In this document: positions 28,677 to 36,809 of the stretch, in pieces
Layout: every line of letters begins with the position of its first letter
Position numbering within the stretch: position 1 is the stretch's first letter
Assembly: GCA_903789375.1 (NCBI GenBank)
Contig: CAIFEB010000002.1
Span: 1 to 64,000 of the forward strand
Direction: 5' to 3'
Source: an uncultured Eggerthellaceae bacterium
Lineage (GTDB): Bacteria > Actinomycetota > Coriobacteriia > Coriobacteriales > Eggerthellaceae
DNA: 64,000 bases
Notes under the pieces: model-generated
The model's input: the letters and a program-made list of their open reading frames with translations, nothing else
What the model was told of the DNA's origin: nothing
Database searches by the model: none
Position numbers and translations under genes: made by a program

Positions 28677-29768
28677 TCACTCCCGCACGGTGTACTCCCG
28701 TACGGCGTCCTCATTGAGCGTCACGCCCAAGCCCGGACCTTGCGGCGGGTACACGCGACCGTCGCGCATGTCGATCCGCTCGTTGATGAGGCTTGCACGC
28801 GGGTTGTCGAAGTCCATGAACTCGCACGGATAGCTGATGGTCTTCAGCCCGCATCCCATGTGGATGATCGCCGTGGCGCCGAGCGCGCTTTCGGACTGCG
28901 ACCCAATCATCATCGGTCGGTGGAACGCCTCGCACAGCGCGGCGATCTTGCGCCCGTAGGTGAAACCGCTCCGCGGGATCTTGATCATCAGGATCGAGCA
29001 GGCGTCGATGTCGATCTGGTGCGCGACATCGTAGATGGTGAAGTTGCTCTCGTCGCCCGTGATAGGGATGTCGATCGCGTGGGCGAAGCGCACCCGATCG
29101 CGCTCGTTGGTGTCGGCGATGGGCTCCTCGAAGTAGTCGAGCTTGCCGCGCAGCGCGTCGGCAACCTTCTTCGCACCGAAGTACGTGTAGCTCATGTTGC
29201 CGTCGATGTAGAGCTTGGTGTCGGGCGTGACCACCTCGCGCAGCGCTTCCACGCGCGCGATGTCCTCGTCGGGGTTCAGCCCGCCTTTCACCTTGAACGC
29301 CCGGTAGCCGCGCTCGTTCAGCTCCTTGGCCTGAGCCGTCATCTCGTCGATGGGACCCATCCACAGGATGCGGGACGGCTCAATGGAGTCGCGATACCCG
29401 CCGAACAGCTTGTACAGCGGCATGCCGAGCTTCTTGCCGATGGCGTCCCACACGGCCACGTCGATGCCGCCTTTGGCCGCGAGGTTCTGCTTGATGTAGG
29501 CCATCTTCTCGTGGATTTTCTCAAGGTCGAAGCAGTCGAGCCCCTCGATGAGCGGCGCCAGCATGGTGTTGATGACGTACACCATGCCCGGCTGCGTTTC
29601 GCCGTAGATGTGCTCACGGGGAATCGCCTCGGCGATGCCCTCGACGCCCTCGTCGGTCTGCACCCGCACGAGCACGTGCGCCTGGCACGTCATGTTGCCC
29701 GTGGCCCACTTGACCGCATGCGCAAGCGGCAGCGACACCGGCGTTGCCGTGACCTTTTCGATTTTCAC
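28677..29768 (-). CDS. Mandelate racemase / muconate-lactonizing enzyme family protein
   Basis: 363 aa enolase-superfamily enzyme that abstracts a proton alpha to a carboxylate with Mg2+ assistance. The capping domain covers residues 1-120. The barrel shows the KVKGG lysine motif (about 160) and three metal ligands in DGNMSY (about 190), EEPIA (about 215) and GDESNF (about 240). A late QSESALGATAIIHMG segment holds the usual barrel-end Glu. The start is GTG at 29768 with GGGGGA upstream. The specific reaction cannot be read from the sequence: cycloisomerase, racemase or dipeptide epimerase are all possible. Confidence 0.85.
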   Translation of the reverse strand: MKIEKVTATPVSLPLAHAVKWATGNMTCQAHVLVRVQTDEGVEGIAEAIPREHIYGETQPGMVYVINTMLAPLIEGLDCFDLEKIHEKMAYIKQNLAAKGGIDVAVWDAIGKKLGMPLYKLFGGYRDSIEPSRILWMGPIDEMTAQAKELNERGYRAFKVKGGLNPDEDIARVEALREVVTPDTKLYIDGNMSYTYFGAKKVADALRGKLDYFEEPIADTNERDRVRFAHAIDIPITGDESNFTIYDVAHQIDIDACSILMIKIPRSGFTYGRKIAALCEAFHRPMMIGSQSESALGATAIIHMGCGLKTISYPCEFMDFDNPRASLINERIDMRDGRVYPPQGPGLGVTLNEDAVREYTVRE

Positions 29769-29885
29769 CGTGCATTCCCCCTCGACCCGAAACCGTTATG
29801 TTGCAACGCCATGCGCGAGCCCCGACCGCCTCGTGTTCGTGCACCTCCGCACACGCCGTGCGCCGTTGGCAAGCTTGCTTCCCCG

Positions 29886-30584
29886 CTACGCCGCCACCTG
29901 CGCCTTGCGCGACGCATGCTTCGCCGCGAGCATGCCCACGGCAACGAACGCGATCAAGAACATCCAGAACGCGCCGACGTCGCCAGTCATGGCCAGGTAG
30001 TCGTACAGGCCATGGCACAGTACCGGCACCACAATTGCGCCGATGAGCAGCAAAAACGACAGGAATCCGTGGCCGCGCGTCCGAGCGCGGCGCGCAAGGC
30101 CGTACGCGTAGCCCATGAACACGGCGAACACGCAGTGCCCGGGGATGGCGGTGAACGCCCGAACGAACGCCGTATCCAAGCCGAACATCCACACGTAGGT
30201 GATGTTCTCGGCGATGGCGAACCCCAGCCCCACGAACACGGCGTACACGATGCCGTCGAACACGTAGTTGAAGTTGGCGTTGCGCCACGTGCGCCAGTAC
30301 AGGAAGACGAACTTGCATGTTTCTTCGACCAGCCCGATCAGCAGAAACGTTTCCACGGCCGTCGGCGGGACCGGCGTGCGGCTGGAGATGACGGTTGCGA
30401 GGTCGCTCACGGCACCGTCGCCCGCGGACTCCAGCAAGCTGGCGGGGATGGTGGACAGCATGCCCAAGAACAGCAAGCTGAGCAGCAGCCCCATCGGCTC
30501 CTTTTCGACCGGATCGAGCCGGTACACGTACACGAGCAGCACGACCGCCGGGATGACGGCCGCAAAGGTCAGGATGTCCAACAC
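29886..30584 (-). CDS. PrsW-family intramembrane metalloprotease
   Basis: 232 aa with about eight hydrophobic segments. PrsW motifs are present: VEETCKF (the EExxK site) near residue 87, FDGIVYAVFVGLGFAIAENI near 109-128, and GHCVFAVFMGYAYG and HGLYDY further on. PrsW proteases cleave membrane anti-sigma factors in Bacillus; here the target is unknown. The start may be GTG at 30584 or TTG at 30581; GAGGAG lies close upstream of both. Confidence 0.85.
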   Translation of the reverse strand: MLDILTFAAVIPAVVLLVYVYRLDPVEKEPMGLLLSLLFLGMLSTIPASLLESAGDGAVSDLATVISSRTPVPPTAVETFLLIGLVEETCKFVFLYWRTWRNANFNYVFDGIVYAVFVGLGFAIAENITYVWMFGLDTAFVRAFTAIPGHCVFAVFMGYAYGLARRARTRGHGFLSFLLLIGAIVVPVLCHGLYDYLAMTGDVGAFWMFLIAFVAVGMLAAKHASRKAQVAA

Positions 30585-30840
30585 GTCTCCTCAACGGTCG
30601 GGTTCATTTCGCAACGCCGCCATTGTACGACTGAGCTGGTGTGCCGCCTGTTCACAGACGCCCGCTACCGGTCTGCGCAAAAACAGCCACGTAAGCGGAA
30701 CGAGCCGCAAAGGAGCCCGCCATCGGGCACGCCGCAGGACAATCTCGTCGGAGAAAGGCGCCTCCAAGCACGCACCGTTCGCCCCAACCGCAGATTGCAA
30801 CGCAGGGCCCTCCGCACGAACGCAGGTCCGCCCCAGCGGA

Positions 30841-31167
30841 CTAGCGCGCATCCTTCACGTACAATCCGACGCGCACTTGCTCCCACGGGCCGGCTTCGGG
30901 ATTGACTTGCAGCACGCGCACCTCGAACACGTCGGAGTGGCCGTAGTAGTCCAGCAGCGACACGAGCGAGTTCTCCTCGCGCGGAACGTAGCCGATCATC
31001 ACACCGTCGATCGACAGCGCCATCGCGTCGGGGTCGTACGGGTTGTCGCGCTCGGGAACCAGCTGAAGCGGCGTGCCCACCTTCAGTTTGTCGAAGACCA
31101 GAGCTCCATCGTGGTATTGGAACCCCGCGACGAAAAACGTGCTGACATGGCGTGACGGCTCGTACAT
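30841..31167 (-). CDS. HIRAN-domain protein
   Basis: 108 aa, made up almost entirely of one HIRAN domain: FFVAGFQYHDG at the start, then LVPERDNPYDPDAMALSIDGVMIGYVPREEN, the signature for binding DNA ends or damaged DNA. The start at 31167 has AAGGAG nine bases upstream; a TTG at 31176 is less likely. A shared promoter-like element lies 68 bp upstream, and a WYL regulator gene follows on the upstream side. A DNA-damage response role is plausible. Confidence 0.85.
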   Translation of the reverse strand: MYEPSRHVSTFFVAGFQYHDGALVFDKLKVGTPLQLVPERDNPYDPDAMALSIDGVMIGYVPREENSLVSLLDYYGHSDVFEVRVLQVNPEAGPWEQVRVGLYVKDAR

Positions 31168-31205
31168 TGCAACCAACTCCTTCGCTTGCGCCCGTCGGTT
31201 AGTTG

Positions 31206-31255
31206 CAGCATACGACAGATGGCCCGTTTCGCGCGTACCTCAGAAGGGACAGCTG
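31206..31255 (-). promoter_or_regulatory. Promoter-like element shared with RNA ligase gene (copy 2)
   Basis: On the minus strand CAGCTGTCCCTTCTG is followed by AGGTACGCGC and a TATGCT hexamer starting at position 44 of the element, aligning with the -10 of copy 1. It lies 68 bp upstream of the HIRAN gene and 15 bp beyond the WYL regulator stop. Confidence 0.6.
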
Positions 31256-31270
31256 GGCCGATATTTTCAA

Positions 31271-32263
31271 TTACGCGCGATATTTTCCCAGAATACGCCC
31301 AAGCCAGGCGGCGTAATCCTCGCGCAGCGAGGCGGGGCTCAAGATCTCCGCCTGGTCGCCGAGGGTCGCCATCCAACCGAAGAACACGGGGCTCGACTGC
31401 ACGGGAACGTTGATGATGGCGGCCGCGGCTTTGTCGGTAGGCGTCGCGTCCACGTCGCGGCCGAAGCGGTCGATCACCACGTTCATCAGCGCGGCGTCCA
31501 CCTTGATCGATGCCGCAACGCAGGTACCGCTGTACATGCCGAACACGGTGCGCGCGGCTTCGTCGGGGTCGTACGTCGCAATCTCGTCGTTGCGCTCGGC
31601 GGGCTGGTCGGTGATGGCAACCGTGCTCATGCGGTCGACGCGGTAGTTGCGAATCTCCGCATCCGCATCGCTGTACGCAACCAGATAGTAGTTGCCCTCG
31701 GAATACGTCAGGCTCACCGGCGTGACCAGATGATGCCTGTCGCGTGCGCGCACCTGCGGTCTCTTGTGCGCGTCATACCTGAAATAGCTGAACGACACCT
31801 TGCGCTGCTGGGCAAGCGCTTCCTGCAGAAGGTCGACCGTCACGAAATCGGAGTGGTCCTGGCGCTTGGGGCGGCCGTACACGTGAACCTGCTTGTTGAG
31901 CCGCTTGCGCTCCTCTACCGAAGCCAGCCGCCTGATCGACCCCACGAGCGTGTTGGACGATTTGTCGGAGAGGAACTTGCTTGACTGCACGGCGTCGATG
32001 AGAAGCGTGAGCTGAGAAAAGTCGAACGGACGCGTGCGCAGCGCATATTGGATCGGCTGGCATTTGAGCACGACGATATCCCTGCCGGACTTGCGTAGCG
32101 CCTCGATGTCGCGGTAGATGCCCTTGCGCTCGGCGGTGATGCCGCGCGCGGCCAGCTTCTCGATGAGCTGCGGCATGGTCAAACCGTGGTCCGGGTCGGT
32201 TTCGGTCTTGAAGATGTCCTCCAGCGCGAGGATCTTGCGCTTCTGCAGGTTGTTCGTCGCCAT
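31271..32263 (-). CDS. WYL-domain transcription regulator
   Basis: 330 aa. An N-terminal helix-turn-helix (MPQLIEKLAARGITAERKGIYRDIEAL) is followed by a WYL domain around residues 130-215 (VSFSYFRYD, then LVTPVSLTYSEGNYYLVAYSD and RNYRVDRM) and a WCX-like C-terminal extension ending in LREDYAAWLGRILGKY. WYL regulators often respond to DNA damage or nucleic-acid ligands. The start at 32263 has AAAGGAA upstream. It is adjacent to and co-oriented with the HIRAN gene, whose promoter-like element could be its target. Confidence 0.9.
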   Translation of the reverse strand: MATNNLQKRKILALEDIFKTETDPDHGLTMPQLIEKLAARGITAERKGIYRDIEALRKSGRDIVVLKCQPIQYALRTRPFDFSQLTLLIDAVQSSKFLSDKSSNTLVGSIRRLASVEERKRLNKQVHVYGRPKRQDHSDFVTVDLLQEALAQQRKVSFSYFRYDAHKRPQVRARDRHHLVTPVSLTYSEGNYYLVAYSDADAEIRNYRVDRMSTVAITDQPAERNDEIATYDPDEAARTVFGMYSGTCVAASIKVDAALMNVVIDRFGRDVDATPTDKAAAAIINVPVQSSPVFFGWMATLGDQAEILSPASLREDYAAWLGRILGKYRA

Positions 32264-32408
32264 GGCAGTTCCTTTCGCCGTCTTCGGATGTACCGATAGT
32301 AACCCACCCGAGTCGGTTGCGGGCGAAAGGAATGCCGTGGCGCGGACGCCCGCGGGACTCCGTTGCGAGACGCGGCTCGCACATGTTTGGGCCCGACATC
32401 GCGGAACC

Positions 32409-32620
32409 GGGCCGCGCGCGCCGGGCGCCGGGTTCATCCTGCGCGCCACCCATGCGCCCGCGGGGCCCCGTTCCGGGATGCGGCTCGCAACCGTTCCCGC
32501 CCCGTTCCGACATTCGCCTGCGAACTCGGCCGCTGCGCGGCCTCAGACACGCAGGCGAGAACCATGTCAGCCCGGGACGGGAACGCTCGCCGAAGTCCCG
32601 GCCCGGGGTCCCGCGGGCGC
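32409..32620 (-). repeat. 167 bp palindromic dispersed repeat, copy 1
   Basis: The core 32454-32620 is a long imperfect palindrome centred near 32535 (GGCCGC-TGC-GCGGCC on the plus strand). Its outer arms are GCGCCCGCGGGGCCCCG and CGGGGTCCCGCGGGCGC. A non-palindromic tail runs to about 32409. It is the inverted, highly similar counterpart of 38070-38281. The core ends 12 bases after the stop codon of the frameshifted aldo/keto reductase on the same strand. It fills most of the 369 bp gap 32264-32632. Confidence 0.85.
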
Positions 32621-32632
32621 GGCGGGTCGGTC

Positions 32633-33492
32633 TTAGAAATGGGAGCTCAGCGAATTGAGGCTCTCCGCGAAATGCTGAGGGTCGACGCCTTCGATGATGG
32701 GCTTGCCCGTGTCGAGCGCGTCGATCGCTGCCATCTCGGCGTCGGTGAGCGGCTCAGCGATCATCTGGGCGTTCGCGCGGATGCGGCCGGGGTTCTTGCT
32801 GCGCGGCAGAGGAATGACCCCATGCTGCACATGCCAAGCGAGGATGACCTGCGCGGGGCTGGCGTCGTGGTCCTTCGCGATGGCCGCAATCGTCTCGTCC
32901 TGCAAGCAGCCCCGCGACCGAGCGGCGACCACGCCTCGTAGACGATACCGTGGTCGCGGCAGTACGCGAGCGTCTCGTTGTCCTGCAGATACGGATGACG
33001 TTCCATCTGGTCGACCGCCGGCGTCGCGCCTCCCGCAGCACGCAGCTTCTCCAGATGATCCACCTGGAAATTGGACACGCCAATCGAACGCACGAGACCT
33101 TCGTCACGCAGCTGCTCGAAAATCTTCCAGGTATCCACGAACCTGTCCGCCACCGGCCAGTGGATCAGAAGCAGGTCGAGGTAGTCCAGCTGCAGGTCGG
33201 CAAGGGATTCTTCGACGGACTCACGCACCGTGCCGTCGAGCTGGCGGTCGTTCCACACTTTCGACGTGACGAAAAGCTCGCTGCGCGGAACGCTCGTCTG
33301 GGCAAGCGCCGCGCCAACCTCCTTTTCGTTGCCGTAGAAGCGCGCGCAATCGATGTGCCGATAGCCCGCATCGATGGCACGCTCGACGGCCTCGGTCGCA
33401 TCGGTTCCCTCAAGACCATACGTCCCAAACGCGATGCGGGAAATGCGGTACCCGTCGTTCATCTCGATGCCCTGCTCAATAGTGATATCCAT
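32633..33492 (-). pseudogene. Aldo/keto reductase, frameshifted
   Basis: NAD(P)H-dependent carbonyl reductase of the AKR fold. The first frame (from 33492) carries the catalytic region DAGYRHIDCARFYGNEKEVG, LLIHWP and GVSNF up to YEAWSPLGRG. It then derails into Arg-rich residues. The matching C-terminal part (CLQDETIAAIAKDHDASPAQ, IPLPRSKNPGRI, SLNSLSSHF) is in another frame ending at 32633. The break lies at the CCCC run 32910-32913; one extra G on the coding strand would rejoin the frames. It could be a pseudogene or a sequencing error. The corrected length, about 286 aa, is normal. Confidence 0.88.
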
Positions 33493-33712
33493 CTCTTCGC
33501 CCCTCCCTTGGCTGAAGTTTCACACGACGCGGGCGAATCCGAAGAGGGCATCAGCGTCGTCGTACCGCGCGCCCGCTACGAAAAGCATTCGCGCGCGTTC
33601 TACGTCGATGCCCTGGCGGGCGAAGCTCAGCGCATCGAACACGAGCTGGGCGAATGAGTCAAGAGGGCTGCATCTCTCTGACCCATGTTGACGACATCGC
33701 CCACCCCCGTGA

Positions 33713-34579
33713 TCACGCCTGCGAACCTGTCATCCGACGACCACACCACACGGCCAGCGCGAGCGATGGGACGAAGCTGACTAGGCCGAGGGGCGATGGT
33801 CCCATAATCGTCGAAGCGCCCAGACTCACGTACAAGCCCACGCCTGCCGTAGCGTTGAAGGCCCCATGGGCAAGGGCGCAGGCCCACACGCTTCCCGACT
33901 TCTCCCGCAGATAGCATAGAAACATCCCGAAAGCCGCGCAGGCAACCATCATCATCGCGATGCCCGCGACCGGAAACCCCGGGTAGTCGGCCCCGTAGTT
34001 GTAGCCCATGGCGATGAGCGGCGCATGCCACGCTCCCCAGATGAGACCGCTCGTCACCGCAGCGGCCGGCTTCGAGAGGAAGCTTTGCAGGGCGGGAAAG
34101 AGAAAGCCGCGCCAGCCCGCTTCCTCGCCGATCGCAAGGAACATGTTGAACAGCGGCGCCAACACGATGCCCGAGGCGACCTGCACCGCAAGCACCAGCG
34201 GCACCTGGTCGGGGCCGACGCCCAGCTGGGCTTCGGCAGCCTGAGTGTACGCCGAGGCCGACCCGTCGAAATCGCTGGGAAAAGCAAGAAAGTAGAGGGC
34301 CGCGCCCGCAATAGAGAGCACGGCGGGCACGAACCATGCTGCCAGGTAGGGGCGCACGTTGCCCCGCAAACGCGGCCGCCATCCCCGATCGACGTCACCG
34401 CCGCCGATCGGCCGCACCGCCAGCGCGGCGACCAGAGGCCCGAACATCGATAGGGGCGCGACGACGTTCCATGCGGCGCCCCCTTCGGAGATAGGCCCCG
34501 CCAGTGCCGAGGTCGCAAGCCACAGGGCCCAGTCGATGCCGAAGGCGAAAACGAGAAACAGGCCCAGCTTTTTCTTCAT
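33713..34579 (-). CDS. CPBP-family (CAAX-like) intramembrane protease
   Basis: 288 aa, about eight hydrophobic segments. The three CPBP motifs are present: GEEAGWRGFLFP (near residue 156), WGAWHAPL (near 190) and HGAFNAT (near 247). In bacteria these proteases often act in bacteriocin maturation or self-immunity. The start at 34579 has GGGAGG upstream. There is no bacteriocin gene next to it, so the substrate is unknown. Confidence 0.87.
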   Translation of the reverse strand: MKKKLGLFLVFAFGIDWALWLATSALAGPISEGGAAWNVVAPLSMFGPLVAALAVRPIGGGDVDRGWRPRLRGNVRPYLAAWFVPAVLSIAGAALYFLAFPSDFDGSASAYTQAAEAQLGVGPDQVPLVLAVQVASGIVLAPLFNMFLAIGEEAGWRGFLFPALQSFLSKPAAAVTSGLIWGAWHAPLIAMGYNYGADYPGFPVAGIAMMMVACAAFGMFLCYLREKSGSVWACALAHGAFNATAGVGLYVSLGASTIMGPSPLGLVSFVPSLALAVWCGRRMTGSQA

Positions 34580-34955
34580 GACGGCGCCTCCCTGGCGGCA
34601 GCAACGCAGCACGATCACCCACGAGTACCATTATCGCCGAATGGCGTGATAACGAGGGCGATGTCGCCAGAAACCGCTGCATCGGGCATCGACGTCCCTT
34701 CGTTCCACGGTTCGCTGGGCCAAAGCAACCATGCACCCGTTCACCGAAGAGCCGGTCGGGCACCGTTTCAGGGGAGATAGCGCGCAGGCAGAAGTCGCTC
34801 TCCAACGTATCCGCCAGACTCGACCTCCACTGCGCCGGCGACGGCATTATGCCGAGCACCCCGCACGCGCCGTTTCACGCTGTCAAGCAATCTGCAGCTC
34901 CTTGATGATCTTGGCGGGCACGCCGCTGACCACGCCGAACGCCGACGCGATGCGT
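34580..34955. other. Intergenic region with one gene remnant
   Basis: 376 bp gap. Apart from the acetyltransferase tail remnant at 34883-34951, I see no gene, RNA or repeat in it. Confidence 0.4.
34883..34951 (-). pseudogene. C-terminal remnant of a hexapeptide acetyltransferase
   Basis: Just after the hydrolase stop on the same strand, a short frame reads AFGVVSGVPAKIIKELQIA and stops. The GVPAKxIKEL ending is the usual C-terminus of sugar or maltose O-acetyltransferases (left-handed beta-helix). Nothing upstream of it remains. It is a decay relic, too short for certainty. Confidence 0.4.
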
Positions 34956-35939
34956 TCAGCGCAGGTGCTCTTTCAGGAACGCCTCAATCTCGTCGAAGGG
35001 GATGGCGTTCTTGCCGCCGCCGTCGTACAGGTCGCAGTGGCTCGCGCCCGGCACGATGAGCAGGCGTTTGTTGTCGCCGTTCAGCTTTTCGAAGGCGCGT
35101 TCGCCCATGTAGCGCGAATGGGCCTTCTCGCCGTGCACCACGAGCACCGCGCTCTCGATTTCGCCTGCGAACTGCAGCAGGTTGGTGTTGAGCCACGAGA
35201 GGCTCGACGTCGTGTTCCAGCCGTCGGTGGAGTTGCCGCTGCGCTCGTGGTAGCCGCGCGGCGTCTTGTAGTAGTCGTGGTAGTCGGCCACGAACTGGGG
35301 CGCATCGGCGGGCAGCGGGTCGACGACGCCACCGGCGCGCTCGTACGTTCCACTTGCGTAGTCGGCCGTGCGCTGCGCGTTGAGGGCACGGCGCATCTCC
35401 ATCCGGGCCGCGGGGCTGTCCTGCTCGTCGAAGTAGCCCTTGGTGGTGACCTCGGTCATGATGTAGCTCGTGGAGGCGACGGTCGCCTTGACGCGCGTGT
35501 CGATGGCGGCCGCGTTGATTGCGATGCCGCCCCAGCCGCAGATGCCCACGATGCCGATGCGGTCGGCATCAACGTCGTCGCAGCAGGTCAGGTAGTCGAC
35601 GGCAGCGGAGAAATCCTCGGTGTTGATGTCGGGCGACGACACGCGGCGGGGCTGGCCACCGCTTTCGCCGGTGAACGACGGGTCGAAGGCGATCGTGAGG
35701 AACCCGCGCGCAGCGAGCTCCTGCGCGTACAGGCCGCTGGCCTGCTCTTTCACCGCGCCGAACGGGCCCGACACGGCAAGCGCCGGGAGCGCGCCCTGCG
35801 TGTTCTTGGGCATGTACAGGTCGGCCGCCAGCGTGATGCCGAAGCGGTTGCGGAACGTGACCTTGCTGTGGTCGACCGCGGGGTTCTGCGGGAACGTCTT
35901 GTCCCATTCCTGCGTCAGTTCGAGCTGTTCTTCCTGCAT
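34956..35939 (-). CDS. Alpha/beta hydrolase (dienelactone-hydrolase-like)
   Basis: 327 aa. The substrate-entry strand ALPALAVSGPFGAVKEQ is followed by the nucleophile elbow GICGWGG near residue 133, with cysteine in place of the usual serine as in dienelactone hydrolases. A late GASHCDLYD motif supplies the histidine. The family includes many xenobiotic- and stress-induced hydrolases. The start at 35939 has GGAAAGGAA upstream. It is divergent from a MerR regulator and preceded by a textbook MerR-type promoter, so the regulator probably controls it. Confidence 0.85.
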   Translation of the reverse strand: MQEEQLELTQEWDKTFPQNPAVDHSKVTFRNRFGITLAADLYMPKNTQGALPALAVSGPFGAVKEQASGLYAQELAARGFLTIAFDPSFTGESGGQPRRVSSPDINTEDFSAAVDYLTCCDDVDADRIGIVGICGWGGIAINAAAIDTRVKATVASTSYIMTEVTTKGYFDEQDSPAARMEMRRALNAQRTADYASGTYERAGGVVDPLPADAPQFVADYHDYYKTPRGYHERSGNSTDGWNTTSSLSWLNTNLLQFAGEIESAVLVVHGEKAHSRYMGERAFEKLNGDNKRLLIVPGASHCDLYDGGGKNAIPFDEIEAFLKEHLR

Positions 35940-36034
35940 GTTCGTTCCTTTCCGGTGTGCTGGTTGCGCCACGCGTCGGCTTGAGGGCCCGCCTTATTGA
36001 CGACACCATGGCCACGCGCTACCGTTCATGAGCG

Positions 36035-36065
36035 ACAATACAAGTTAAAGTTAACTTTAAGTCAA
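36035..36065 (-). promoter_or_regulatory. MerR-type promoter of the hydrolase gene
   Basis: Minus strand: -35 TTGACT (36060-36065), a 19 bp spacer, and -10 TATTGT (36035-36040). The spacer contains a perfect 16 bp palindrome TTAAAGTTAACTTTAA (36045-36060). Overlong spacers with a central palindrome are the hallmark of MerR-activated promoters. Confidence 0.8.
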
Positions 36066-36084
36066 GCATGCATGAGGAGGAATT

Positions 36085-36582
36085 ATGACGTACACCGTTG
36101 GACAAGCGGCCGCGATGCTCGGCGTGGCCCCCTCCACCCTGCGCTATTACGAAAGCCAGGGGCTTTTGCCCTCGCTCAAGCGCACGGACAGCGGCCGGCG
36201 GGTATTCTCCGACACCGACATCGAAGCCTGCCGCATCATCGAATGTCTCAAGCAGTCGGGACTGTCGCTCACCGACGTGAAGAGGTTCATGGACATGACC
36301 GTGGAGGGGGACGCATCGCTTGCCGACCGGCTCGCGCTGTTCCAAGCGCGCCGAGAATCGCTGACGAGGGAAATCGAGGACATGCAACGCGTTCTGAACG
36401 TCCTCGAGTTCAAATGCTGGTACTACGGCCGCGCCGTCGAAGCGGGCACGGAAGACGTCGTTCGCAACATCCCGCTCGATCAGGTGCCTGAAAACCTGCA
36501 AGACGCCGTCGCGTTCCTGCGCGGCATAGAAGGAGAAAGCGAGCAGAGGGAGATGGAGAAGGCGAAGGCGCGCAAGGCCTGA
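36085..36582 (+). CDS. MerR-family transcription regulator
   Basis: 165 aa. Winged helix at the N-terminus (YTVGQAAAMLGVAPSTLRYYESQGLLP, then RVFSDTDIEACRIIECLKQSGLSLTDVKRFM), followed by a coiled coil (LFQARRESLTREIEDMQRVLNVLEFKCWYY) and a short Lys/Glu-rich tail. The C-terminal part lacks the metal-binding cysteine pattern of metal sensors. AGGAGG precedes the ATG by four bases. Divergent from the alpha/beta hydrolase, its likely target. Confidence 0.92.
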   Translation: MTYTVGQAAAMLGVAPSTLRYYESQGLLPSLKRTDSGRRVFSDTDIEACRIIECLKQSGLSLTDVKRFMDMTVEGDASLADRLALFQARRESLTREIEDMQRVLNVLEFKCWYYGRAVEAGTEDVVRNIPLDQVPENLQDAVAFLRGIEGESEQREMEKAKARKA

Positions 36583-36585
36583 TGG

Positions 36586-36623
36586 GGATGCGCGGGTGGA
36601 ACCCGGTGTGCAGCACGCGAGCC
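36586..36623 (+). repeat. Partial copy of the palindromic repeat tail
   Basis: About 38 bases (GCGCGGGTGGAACCCGG and following) match the tail of the repeat at 38244-38281. It begins 3 bases after the merR stop codon, so like the full copies it lies at a gene end. Confidence 0.5.
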
Positions 36624-36695
36624 GATTCCGCAATGTCTGCATGCAGTATCAGTAAGAAGCTATTGTATTACCGACAGCATGTGGTTTGCCAATCG

Positions 36696-36778
36696 TTATC
36701 TATAAAAACCAGCGATTCTTATAGATAATGAAAGCAGTCTGCATGTTTGCTGGTAAAAATGGAGAATTCTTACCAGCA
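36696..36778. promoter_or_regulatory. Two inverted repeats upstream of the Fic gene
   Basis: TTATCTATAA / TTATAGATAA (36696-36705 and 36719-36728) and TGCTGGTAA / TTACCAGCA (36748-36756 and 36770-36778) are perfect inverted repeats with 13 bp spacers each. Both lie within 115 bp upstream of the chosen Fic start and suit binding of a regulator, possibly the Fic protein's own C-terminal winged helix. Confidence 0.55.
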
Positions 36779-36809
36779 AGCACCCGGCACGAACGAGAGG
36801 GCGGCGCAT

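Noticed and set aside
33484-33657. Plus-strand coding-like tail ending RYEKHSRAFYVDALAGEAQ before a stop
   Set aside because: The stretch looks protein-like, but it has no start or ribosome site and I recognise no family; too short to call a remnant.
36747-36809. Upstream in-frame start for the Fic gene
   Set aside because: It lies inside the inverted-repeat promoter region and has no ribosome site, while the ATG at 36810 has GAGAGG upstream.
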